The notes under the pieces are model-generated. The model made no database searches. It worked only from the letters and a program-made list of their open reading frames with translations, and was not told where the DNA came from. Shown piece after piece: positions 1 through 5,069 of a DNA stretch of 5,069 nucleotides (the first letter of the stretch is position 1; every line of letters begins with the position of its first letter). Origin of the DNA: JAIEPT01 sp038217425 (GTDB lineage: Bacteria > Planctomycetota > Planctomycetia > Gemmatales > Gemmataceae); contig JBBQPM010000314.1 of NCBI GenBank assembly GCA_038217425.1, positions 1-5,069 on the forward strand, read 5' to 3'. The position numbers were made by a program, and so were the translations under genes.

Positions 1-1242
1 GATCGGGCCAACAAGTACATCAGCCGGCTCTTCATGGACAAGTTCCTGGGCATCGAAGTGCAGCCCGAAGGTTACATGGAGCTGTGGCGACGGGTGCTCT
101 TCGTCGTCTTCGCGATCATCAGCTACGTCTACCGCTGGGTCGTGACGTTCGTGATTTTGTTCTTCACTGCGAATTTTCTCAAACCGTACAAATTGGAAAT
201 CATCAGCCAGATGCTGATGGTGGTCTCGCTGGGGTCGATGATTGGTTGGCCGACGTATCGGCTCTTCAAGAATCTGGCGCGGCGCGGGAGGTTGCCTGAC
301 ATGAAACAAGGTCGCGTGCTCATGACGCTGGGCCTGGCGGGATTCGTTCTGCTGCTGGTCGGCTTCTTGCCGTTGCCGGTGAGCCGAATTCGTTCGCAGG
401 GGATCGTGCAGTTCAAACACGAACAGGTCTACGTGAAAGTGATGGGCCGACTCGACGAACTCGAAGTGCGCGAGTCGCAGCGCGTGGAGAAGGGCCAGGT
501 GCTCGCCGTCTTTTCCAATCAAGAGAAGGAACTCAGCGGCATCAAGTGGAAAGCCGAGCGCGACCTCAAAGCCAAGCTACTGGAAGAGTTCCGCAACAAA
601 AAAGGCTTCCTCCGCGACGAAAAGGAGAAGAAGGAACTCAAGGAACGCATCGACCAACTGCACAGCGAGGTCGAGATCCTCACCGGCAAACTCCTCGGAC
701 TCGACAAGGAAAAGAAGGATTTGCAGATGCGTTCCCCCATCGCGGGCGTCGTCATGGGGCTCCCCGAAATCGACGAACAGGGGAAGTCATGGGACAAGCC
801 GGAGTATCCGTTCACAACCATCGGCAAACCGGGGGAGGTGCGCATCCTCATCCCGATCGAGCCGGCGGATATGCAGCTCTTGCACGAGAACTTCAAGAAG
901 GGGATCAAATTCCTGGACGCGACCATTCGCGTGCAGGGCCGGGACAGCAAGACCTGGCGCGGCCGGCTCTCGGCCGAGAAGTTGCCACGCTCCGAAGCGA
1001 AGGAGATCCCGCTGGCCCTGTCAAGCAAAGGCGGAGGCTCGCTCGCCGTGAAACCCAATTCACCGCAAGGGCACATCGTGCCCCAGAGCCAGGTGTACCT
1101 CGTCGTCGTCGACATGCTCGACCCCGACGATGCGATCGCCAACGGTTCCCTGGCACAGGTGAAGATCCACTGCGAGTACCGCACCATCGCCTGGTGGCTA
1201 TGGCGTGCGATCTCCGCGACCTTCGATCTGGGTCTGCTCTAA
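1..1242 (+). CDS. C-terminal part of a membrane protein with HlyD-type adaptor domain (probable M50 site-2-protease/HlyD fusion), 5' end outside window
   Basis: The frame is open from base 1 to the TAA at 1240-1242 (413 visible codons), and the 11 codons before the first ATG (base 34) read naturally into the rest, so this is a 3' fragment and the ATG at 34 is probably internal. Counting from that Met, hydrophobic segments lie at about 21-49, 54-73 and 95-117. Then comes a lipoyl-like half-motif (about 123-165), a charged helical hairpin rich in K and E (about 165-230), the second lipoyl half with the typical RSPIAGVV (233-240), and a beta-rich C-terminal barrel. That is the HlyD/membrane-fusion-protein order. 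In planctomycetes such domains are often fused behind an M50 zinc metalloprotease membrane core; the helices with YRWVVTF and FLKPYKLE resemble that core, but its HExxH motif would lie upstream and is not visible. Likely role: export or processing of a peptide or protein at the cytoplasmic membrane. HlyD domain is firm; the M50 part is inference. Confidence 0.8.
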   Translation, partial: DRANKYISRLFMDKFLGIEVQPEGYMELWRRVLFVVFAIISYVYRWVVTFVILFFTANFLKPYKLEIISQMLMVVSLGSMIGWPTYRLFKNLARRGRLPDMKQGRVLMTLGLAGFVLLLVGFLPLPVSRIRSQGIVQFKHEQVYVKVMGRLDELEVRESQRVEKGQVLAVFSNQEKELSGIKWKAERDLKAKLLEEFRNKKGFLRDEKEKKELKERIDQLHSEVEILTGKLLGLDKEKKDLQMRSPIAGVVMGLPEIDEQGKSWDKPEYPFTTIGKPGEVRILIPIEPADMQLLHENFKKGIKFLDATIRVQGRDSKTWRGRLSAEKLPRSEAKEIPLALSSKGGGSLAVKPNSPQGHIVPQSQVYLVVVDMLDPDDAIANGSLAQVKIHCEYRTIAWWLWRAISATFDLGLL

Positions 1243-1307
1243 CGGGAGCAAGCGCTTGCCCCGTTCTCTTGTCGAGACGGTTGGTGCAGGGTCATCGCGC
1301 GGAATCA

Positions 1308-1365
1308 AAATGAATCGAGCCGGGACTTCGAAGCTTTCGCTTCGTCCTCCCGGCTCGGTTCATTT
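1308..1365. terminator. Strong hairpin between convergent genes, probable bidirectional terminator
   Basis: Arms 1308-1334 and 1339-1365 (27 nt each) enclose a TTTC loop. They pair throughout except for one G-U wobble and a 3-nt internal mismatch, with a GC-rich core (GAGCCGGG/CCCGGCTC) flanked by A/T-rich ends (AAATGAA/TTCATTT). The hairpin begins 65 nt after the stop of the plus-strand HlyD gene and 13 nt after the stop of the minus-strand small ORF. Read on the minus strand the second arm runs into CATTTTGATT, a modest U-tract; read on the plus strand the tail is CATTTCAAT, which is weaker. The position and shape fit a shared intrinsic terminator. It could instead be one copy of a dispersed palindromic repeat; only a genome-wide comparison would tell. 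Confidence 0.7.
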
Positions 1366-1378
1366 CAATAGGTGCCGA

Positions 1379-1489
1379 TCAGCGGTGCATGTCGTTGTCG
1401 ATGTACGGCCTGTCGGCCGCCAACCAACCTCGATAAAACGCGAACCCTGCCAGTGCGGTGATCGCGACTAAGACAATAAAGAACTCCAT
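1379..1489 (-). CDS. Small single-pass membrane protein, 36 aa, unknown function
   Basis: An ATG at 1489 opens a 36-codon frame ending in TGA at 1379-1381. Its product begins MEFFIVLVAITALAGFAF, a clean hydrophobic segment of about 17 residues (3-19). This is followed by YRGWLAADRP and a polar tail ending DNDMHR. With Arg20 and Arg27 after the helix, the positive-inside rule would put the C-terminus in the cytoplasm. A GGGGG run lies 8 nt before the ATG and can serve as a Shine-Dalgarno-like site. The stop is followed 13 nt later by the strong hairpin at 1308-1365, which makes a complete small gene layout: ribosome site, ORF, terminator. The gene starts 192 nt after the stop of the upstream kinase, so it may share that transcript or have its own promoter; I see no convincing promoter boxes. 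I do not recognise the family. Coding status is inferred from the layout and amino-acid pattern. Confidence 0.55.
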   Translation of the reverse strand: MEFFIVLVAITALAGFAFYRGWLAADRPYIDNDMHR

Positions 1490-1625
1490 AATTCTAACCC
1501 CCGAAATGGGCGAACGTTCCGTCATTACGGTTGATTCTGCCGAGTAACGAGTAAGAACTGTTGCAAAGCATATGCCGAGGCGGAAAGAATTCGTCGCCAG
1601 CTACCCAAATTGCCATTCTTGCGTT

Positions 1626-1639
1626 AAACCACGTGGTTT
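1626..1639. promoter_or_regulatory. Perfect 14-bp palindrome AAACCACGTGGTTT, possible operator or small hairpin
   Basis: AAACCACGTGGTTT is its own reverse complement. Flanking GCG (1621-1623) and CGC (1640-1642) can add three more pairs around a 2-nt TT bulge. It lies 43 nt past the stop of the REC-kinase gene and 137 nt upstream of the small membrane-protein ORF, both on the minus strand. It could be a binding site for a dimeric regulator acting on the small ORF, or a weak hairpin at the end of the kinase transcript. It lacks a U-tract, so it is a poor terminator. The function is a guess. Confidence 0.3.
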
Positions 1640-1681
1640 CGCGAGAAGGGAATTGCTGCCCTTTGGGAAGTCGCATTCGCG

Positions 1682-2839
1682 TCAAAGCGGCAGACGCAGG
1701 GTGAAGGTGGCCCCTCGGCCCACGCCCTCGCTTTCGGCGTGTACCGTGCCGCCGTGCATCTCGACAAGCCGGCGCACCAGCGCCAGGCCGATGCCGAGCC
1801 CGCCTTGCGAACGGTCGAGGTTGTGATCGACTTGCGTAAAAAGTTCGAAGATGCGTGGCAAAACCTCCGCGGGGATGCCGACGCCGTTATCCTTGACCAC
1901 GACGACGACTTGCGTGAGTTCTTGACGAACGTCGATGGAGACGTGCCCTTCCGGCTCGGTGTACTTGGCGGCGTTATTGAGCAAGTTGGTAAAGACTTGC
2001 GCCAGCCGAACGCGATCGCCCGTGACGCGGATCGGGGTTTCGACGCCGGTCACGCTCACCGTGAGCCTGGCTTTGTCCAGGATCGGTTTGCTGATTTCCA
2101 GCGCCGCTTCCAGGACGTCTTGTAGTTTCAGTTTTTCGAGGCTGAGATTGAGTTTGCCGCGGGTGATGCGCGAGACGTCGAGCAGGTCGTCAATGAGCCG
2201 AACGAGCTGGTGAACTTGCCGCTCCATCATTTGACGGGTTTGCAGCATGGCTTGCGGATTGTCGGCCGAGAGGCGCATGATTTCCAGGGCGTTGCGGATC
2301 GGCGCCAGGGGGTTGCGCAGTTCGTGGGCCAAGGTCGCGAGGAACTCGTCCTTGCGCAGATCGGCCTCGCGCAGGGCGGCATTGGCGCGGGCGAGTTCCT
2401 CCGTTCGCTCTTTCACCTTGCGCTCGAGTTCCGCCTCGTAGCGCTTTTGCTGCAGGGCGTAGCGCAGAGACCGCTCGAGCAAGGTGGCGTCGAGCCGGCT
2501 TTTGTCGAGAAAGTCCGCGGCGCCGCCTTGCATCGCCGCCAGATCGATCTCGTGCACCACTTGACCCGTGAGCAGCACGACGGCTCCCGCACACCCCTTG
2601 CAACGCGCCTCCGCGAGCAAGTCCAATCCGGTCTTCTCGCCCAGTTGATAGTCGAATAGATAAAGGTCGTGCTCTCCCGCGCAGATCGCTTCGAGCCCCG
2701 CCTCGTAACTGGAAACCCAGCTGAGCTGAAAGGGGTTACCCGGGATCTCCGCGAACAGCGAGCGCGTGAGGACGTAATCGTCCCGGTCGTCGTCCACCAG
2801 CAGCACGCGGATCGGCGCTTCAGGAATTGTCGTTCCCAT
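1682..2839 (-). CDS. REC-HisKA-HATPase hybrid sensor histidine kinase (soluble)
   Basis: This 385-aa protein has an N-terminal receiver domain (about 10-125) with the acidic pocket DDD at 16-18, phospho-acceptor Asp63 (in LFDYQLG), Thr91 and Lys113, so all residues needed for phosphorylation are present. A short coiled-coil linker (about 130-165, ERKVKERTEEL) leads into a HisKA domain with the H-box His172 (LAHELRNP). The HATPase domain has its N-box at 285-294 (NLLNNAAKYT), G1 DNGVGIP at 317-323, F-box at 331-334 and G2 GGLGIGLA at 346-353. No transmembrane segment or PAS/GAF domain is seen, so it is probably cytosolic and takes its input through the receiver. The ATG at 2839 lies inside the preceding response-regulator gene (20-nt overlap), which suggests translational coupling; GGAG stands about 10 nt before the start. 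The natural reading is that an upstream kinase phosphorylates Asp63 to set the activity of this kinase. Its own downstream receiver is not in the window. Catalytically it looks intact. Confidence 0.95.
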   Translation of the reverse strand: MGTTIPEAPIRVLLVDDDRDDYVLTRSLFAEIPGNPFQLSWVSSYEAGLEAICAGEHDLYLFDYQLGEKTGLDLLAEARCKGCAGAVVLLTGQVVHEIDLAAMQGGAADFLDKSRLDATLLERSLRYALQQKRYEAELERKVKERTEELARANAALREADLRKDEFLATLAHELRNPLAPIRNALEIMRLSADNPQAMLQTRQMMERQVHQLVRLIDDLLDVSRITRGKLNLSLEKLKLQDVLEAALEISKPILDKARLTVSVTGVETPIRVTGDRVRLAQVFTNLLNNAAKYTEPEGHVSIDVRQELTQVVVVVKDNGVGIPAEVLPRIFELFTQVDHNLDRSQGGLGIGLALVRRLVEMHGGTVHAESEGVGRGATFTLRLPL

Positions 2840-3284
2840 TGTCGGGAAGCTCCACGATTTCGAGCCAGTATTTTCCCAGCGTCTGCACGGTTTCCACCAA
2901 TCCTTCGAACGTCACCGGCTTGGTGATGTACGAGGCGGCAGAGAGGTTGTACGTTCGCAAGATGTCCTCCTCCGCCTTGGAAGTGGTGAGGATAACCACG
3001 CGGATTCGGCGGAAACGGGGGTCGCTCTTGATTTCCTGCAGCGCCTCTCGGCCATCCATGCGCGGCATGTTCAGATCCAGGAGGATCAGGCCGGGCCGGG
3101 GCGAGCTCGCGGGATCGACGTACTTGCCTCGGCGGTTGAGGTAATCCATGAGTTCGACGCCGTCTTCCACGAAACGGAGGTCGTTGGCCAGTTTGGCCTC
3201 GACGAAGGCGTCGCGCGTCAGTTCGCGGTCGTCGCGGTCGTCGTCTGCCATCAAGATGGTGATCGGTCGGCTGGGATGAGTCAT
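2820..3284 (-). CDS. Rcp1-type single-domain response regulator
   Basis: This 154-aa protein is a receiver domain and nothing else. The acidic pocket is ADDDRDD (13-19), the phospho-acceptor is Asp70 in LILLDLNMPRMDG, the switch Thr is Thr100 (ILTTS) and the conserved Lys is Lys122 (ITKP). The insertion around 50-63 (NRRGKYVDPASSPRPG) and the C-terminal end YWLEIVELP are typical of the Rcp1-like receivers that partner phytochrome-type (Cph1-like) kinases. No output domain follows, so it should act by protein contact or by passing the phosphoryl group on. Its ATG at 3284 overlaps the stop of the upstream sensor kinase as ATGA, and its 3' end overlaps the next kinase gene by 20 nt, so the three genes are almost certainly one operon. 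The most likely donor is the upstream CHASE3 kinase, whose SHDLQEP H-box belongs to the class that usually works with Rcp1-type receivers. Confidence 0.95.
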   Translation of the reverse strand: MTHPSRPITILMADDDRDDRELTRDAFVEAKLANDLRFVEDGVELMDYLNRRGKYVDPASSPRPGLILLDLNMPRMDGREALQEIKSDPRFRRIRVVILTTSKAEEDILRTYNLSAASYITKPVTFEGLVETVQTLGKYWLEIVELPDNGNDNS

Positions 3285-4840
3285 GCCCTTTTCTCGGCTA
3301 GGGTGGGTAGATCGACGTAAAAGATCGCGCCGGCGCCAGGTTGGCTGCGGGCTTCGATCGCTCCTCCATGTCGCTCTACTATCTTACGACAAATAGCCAA
3401 TCCGATGCCGGTTCCTTCATATTCGCCCCGGCCGTGCAGGCGCTGAAAAACCTCGAAGATTCGGCTCACGTACGTCTGCTCGAAACCGATGCCGTTGTCG
3501 GCAAACGACAGACGCCAGCCGACGCTCGCCAAGGGGGGCGGATCCCGGTCCGCGGGGATCTCTGCCAAGTTCTCGGCCCAGACGCGCACGGCCGGCGGCA
3601 CTCCCGGCTGATGAAACTTGAGCGCGTTGCTGATCAGATTCTGAAAAAGCTGCTTCATCTGCAAGCCGTCCGCCAGGATGCTCGGCAACGAACCGAACTC
3701 GATCGTCCCCTGAGACTGTCCGAGGCGCACCTCAAGCACGTCGTAAACTTCAGCCGCGACGGCATTGAGGTCTACGAGCGCAAAAGGTTGACCCTTGGTC
3801 GTCACGCGCGAAAAAGTGAGTAAATCTTCGATCAACGTTCGCATCCGTCCCGCAGAGGAAAGCATGCGGTCGAGATAATCCCGGCCCGTCTCGCCCAGCT
3901 CGTCGCGGTACTTCTTCGCCAGTCGATCGCCGAACGCCTGGATCTTGCGAAGCGGTTCCTGAAGATCGTGCGAGGCGACGTAGGCAAACTTTTCCAGTTC
4001 CTCATTGCTGCGGCGGAGTTCGACGGCTACCGGTTGTTCGCGTTCCTCCGCCTTGGTGCGATCGTCGACTTCGACGACCAGGGCCGCAATCGCCTCGTTG
4101 AGTTGCGACGTTCGCTCGGCGACTTTTTTCTCGAGAAGGTCGGCCTGCTCCAGACGATACGCGACTTCTTCGCGAGTTTTGTTGTATAGTTTGAGTTCGA
4201 TGGCTTGCCTGCGCAGAAATTCTCTGCGAACGAGCACGAAGGCGGTAAGCGTCATGCCGATGGCGATGCCGCCGCCCAGAAGTCCTGCGACGATGGTGGT
4301 GCGATACCCGCGCCGCGCCACGTCCGCGCGGCGGGCGAGGAGATCGTCTTCAAGGAGGTTCATTTGGTCGAGCACTTCGCTCACCCGGTCCATCAGCATC
4401 TTGCCCTCGCCGGTTTCCATGAGCGCCTTGGCTTCCGCAACCCCTTTTTCTTTGCTAAGGAGGATGGAATTGCTCAAGAAGCGAAATTTGGCCGCCGTGA
4501 GTTTGGACAATTGGGCGACATGCTCTTGTTGCTGCGGATTGTCCACAGTCTTTTGCCGAAGCGATTCAATCTGACGTTCCGCTCGATTGACCGAAAGCTG
4601 GTAAGGGGCTAGAAATTCTGTGTTGCCCAGGATGAGGAAGCCTCGAACCGAGGTTTGCGCGCTGACGACGGTATGCTCGATCTCGGCGAGATCCAGCTTC
4701 ACCTGGTACGTGTGCTGCACCTTTATGTCGTTGGCGATGAGAGAATTGACGTTATAGCTGGTGACCACAAGATTTCCTGCGAGCGCGACCAGGGCGAGCA
4801 TCCATGCCAGAAATAGATAGAAATTGCCGAAAAACTGCAT
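3281..4840 (-). CDS. CHASE3-domain membrane sensor histidine kinase
   Basis: With the ATG at 4840 the protein has 519 aa. Transmembrane helix 1 (about 7-29) is followed by a helical extracytoplasmic CHASE3 domain (about 30-177, with the typical SVRGFLILGNTEFLAPY) and transmembrane helix 2 (about 181-204). No HAMP domain is recognisable; a long coiled coil (about 217-284, KKVAERTSQLNEAI) leads directly to the HisKA core with H-box His291 (ASHDLQEPLRK). The HATPase domain carries N-box NLISNALKF (401-409), G1 DNGIG (448-452), F-box FEVF (462-465) and G2 GTGIGLA (476-482), so it should be active. The frame extends upstream to a GTG at 4954, but those 38 extra residues are polar, look non-coding, and would put a tail in front of the first membrane helix; the GTG also directly abuts the stop of a transposase fragment. 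I therefore prefer 4840, although its Shine-Dalgarno site is weak (GAGAA, 7 nt away). CHASE3 ligands are largely unknown. It is first in the operon and probably phosphorylates the next-encoded receiver. Confidence 0.93.
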   Translation of the reverse strand: MQFFGNFYLFLAWMLALVALAGNLVVTSYNVNSLIANDIKVQHTYQVKLDLAEIEHTVVSAQTSVRGFLILGNTEFLAPYQLSVNRAERQIESLRQKTVDNPQQQEHVAQLSKLTAAKFRFLSNSILLSKEKGVAEAKALMETGEGKMLMDRVSEVLDQMNLLEDDLLARRADVARRGYRTTIVAGLLGGGIAIGMTLTAFVLVRREFLRRQAIELKLYNKTREEVAYRLEQADLLEKKVAERTSQLNEAIAALVVEVDDRTKAEEREQPVAVELRRSNEELEKFAYVASHDLQEPLRKIQAFGDRLAKKYRDELGETGRDYLDRMLSSAGRMRTLIEDLLTFSRVTTKGQPFALVDLNAVAAEVYDVLEVRLGQSQGTIEFGSLPSILADGLQMKQLFQNLISNALKFHQPGVPPAVRVWAENLAEIPADRDPPPLASVGWRLSFADNGIGFEQTYVSRIFEVFQRLHGRGEYEGTGIGLAICRKIVERHGGAIEARSQPGAGAIFYVDLPTLAEKRA

Positions 4841-4954
4841 AGGAGCGTTCTCGAGCGTGTGCGAACCGAACCTGCGGTCAACTGCAAATACCGCGCCATG
4901 CTGCCGGCATTCGCGACGACTGCCCGAGATGGGCGCGCCAATCCTTTCCGGCAC
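4841..4954 (-). other. Leader of the kinase operon; probably contains the end of an insertion sequence
   Basis: These 114 bases lie between the transposase-like stop codon and the preferred kinase start. If the upstream fragment belongs to an insertion sequence, its terminal repeat should be here; a GC-rich stretch with GGCGCGCC (4932-4939) soon after the stop is the only notable candidate, and the other end of the element is outside the window. A TTGACC at about 4876-4881 on the minus strand could be a -35 box but has no good -10 partner. No promoter can be called with confidence. Confidence 0.25.
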
Positions 4955-5069
4955 TCATGCGGCATTCCAGTATGCGGCCCATTGGCTGCTGTAGTTGAGA
5001 CAGCAGAGTTCGCCCATTTTGTTGGCGTTCTCCACCTTCCAACGGGCGCCCGTCTGTTTCAATCGCTTG
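4955..5069 (-). CDS. C-terminal 37 aa of a probable transposase (ISKra4-like), 5' part outside window
   Basis: Read on the minus strand from the right edge, a frame of 37 codons ends in TGA at 4955-4957. It contains LKQTGARWKVENANKMGEL and ends SSQWAAYWNAA. The pattern R(L/M)K-x-(S/T)G-x-RW near the end, a short helix, then W-x-x-Y/F-W just before the stop is what I recall from the C-termini of ISKra4-family transposases and relatives common in planctomycetes and cyanobacteria (ISLre2-type enzymes are an alternative). Only the tail is visible, so neither the catalytic residues nor whether the element is intact can be judged. Its stop codon is immediately followed by the GTG that opens the longest form of the kinase frame. 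The assignment rests on memory of motif shape, not on an alignment. Confidence 0.45.
   Translation of the reverse strand, partial: KRLKQTGARWKVENANKMGELCCLNYSSQWAAYWNAA

Noticed and set aside
519..1187. 222-aa minus-strand ORF opposite the HlyD gene
   Set aside because: Ser/Arg-rich antisense shadow of a strongly supported coding region.
546..1313. Long plus-strand ORF (255 aa) overlapping the HlyD gene
   Set aside because: The product is Arg/Pro/Gly-rich and of low complexity, as expected for an out-of-frame reading of a GC-rich gene; the other frame has clear HlyD motifs.
1504..1515. AAATGGGCGAAC, matched in inverted orientation at 5008-5019
   Set aside because: A 12-bp match between two places in 5 kb is within chance expectation, and the flanks do not match.
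1541..1554. Two tandem copies of CGAGTAA
   Set aside because: A single 7-bp duplication without further copies; most likely chance.
1573..1596. Possible sigma-54-like TGGCAA...GC boxes upstream of the small ORF on the minus strand (near 1598-1615)
   Set aside because: The GG to GC spacing is one base too long and the -12 element lacks TTGC, so it does not meet the consensus.
1494..1685. 63-aa minus-strand ORF between the kinase end and the small membrane ORF
   Set aside because: It overlaps the kinase stop by only a few bases, but its product has no domain-like or membrane pattern, no good ribosome site, and spans the palindrome; it looks like an open frame by chance.
2190..2603. 137-aa minus-strand ORF inside the REC-kinase gene
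   Set aside because: Same-strand frame-shifted shadow, Arg/Ala/Gly-rich, with no recognisable motif.
4005..4574. 189-aa plus-strand ORF opposite the CHASE3 kinase
   Set aside because: Ser/Arg/Thr-rich antisense shadow; the minus strand carries CHASE3 and kinase motifs here.
4986..5006. Inverted repeat CTGCTGT...ACAGCAG with a 7-nt spacer
   Set aside because: It lies inside the transposase-like coding tail and is followed by no U-tract; short arms are readily explained by codon choice.

Overview
The window looks like a piece of a GC-rich chromosome from a free-living bacterium, most likely a planctomycete (Pirellulales/Gemmatales-like). This is an inference from three things: the M50-protease/HlyD fusion type at the left edge, the wording of the kinase linkers (ERTEEL...RKDEFLATLAHELRNPLAPI), and a short transposase tail at the right edge. 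No rRNA, tRNA or marker gene is present to confirm it.

Layout. (1) Bases 1-1242, plus strand: the C-terminal part of a membrane protein with several transmembrane segments followed by a HlyD-type biotinyl/lipoyl adaptor domain. The reading frame is open back to base 1, so the gene starts outside the window. (2) Bases 1243-1681: an intergenic stretch of about 440 bases. It is not empty. It holds a very strong 27-bp-arm hairpin (1308-1365), an unlisted 36-codon membrane-protein ORF on the minus strand (1379-1489), and a perfect 14-bp palindrome (1626-1639). The hairpin sits exactly between the converging ends of the HlyD gene and the small ORF, as a shared terminator would. (3) Bases 1682-4840, minus strand: a tightly packed three-gene signalling operon, transcribed in the order CHASE3 sensor histidine kinase, then Rcp1-type single-domain response regulator, then REC-HisKA-HATPase kinase. 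The junctions are a 4-nt ATGA overlap and a 20-nt overlap, so translation is probably coupled. (4) Bases 4955-5069, minus strand: the last 37 codons of what looks like an ISKra4-like transposase, ending just upstream of the sensor kinase.

How the genes may work together. The membrane kinase probably senses something outside the cytoplasmic membrane through CHASE3 and phosphorylates the stand-alone receiver, as in Cph1/Rcp1 pairs. The third protein has its own receiver in front of a soluble kinase core, so it could be a second node of the same relay. No DNA-binding, enzymatic or other output domain is encoded in the window, so the final target is unknown. The small membrane protein downstream may be part of the same transcript or have its own promoter. 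I see no clearly new biological system; the least described items are the small ORF with its shared hairpin and the output-less kinase cassette.
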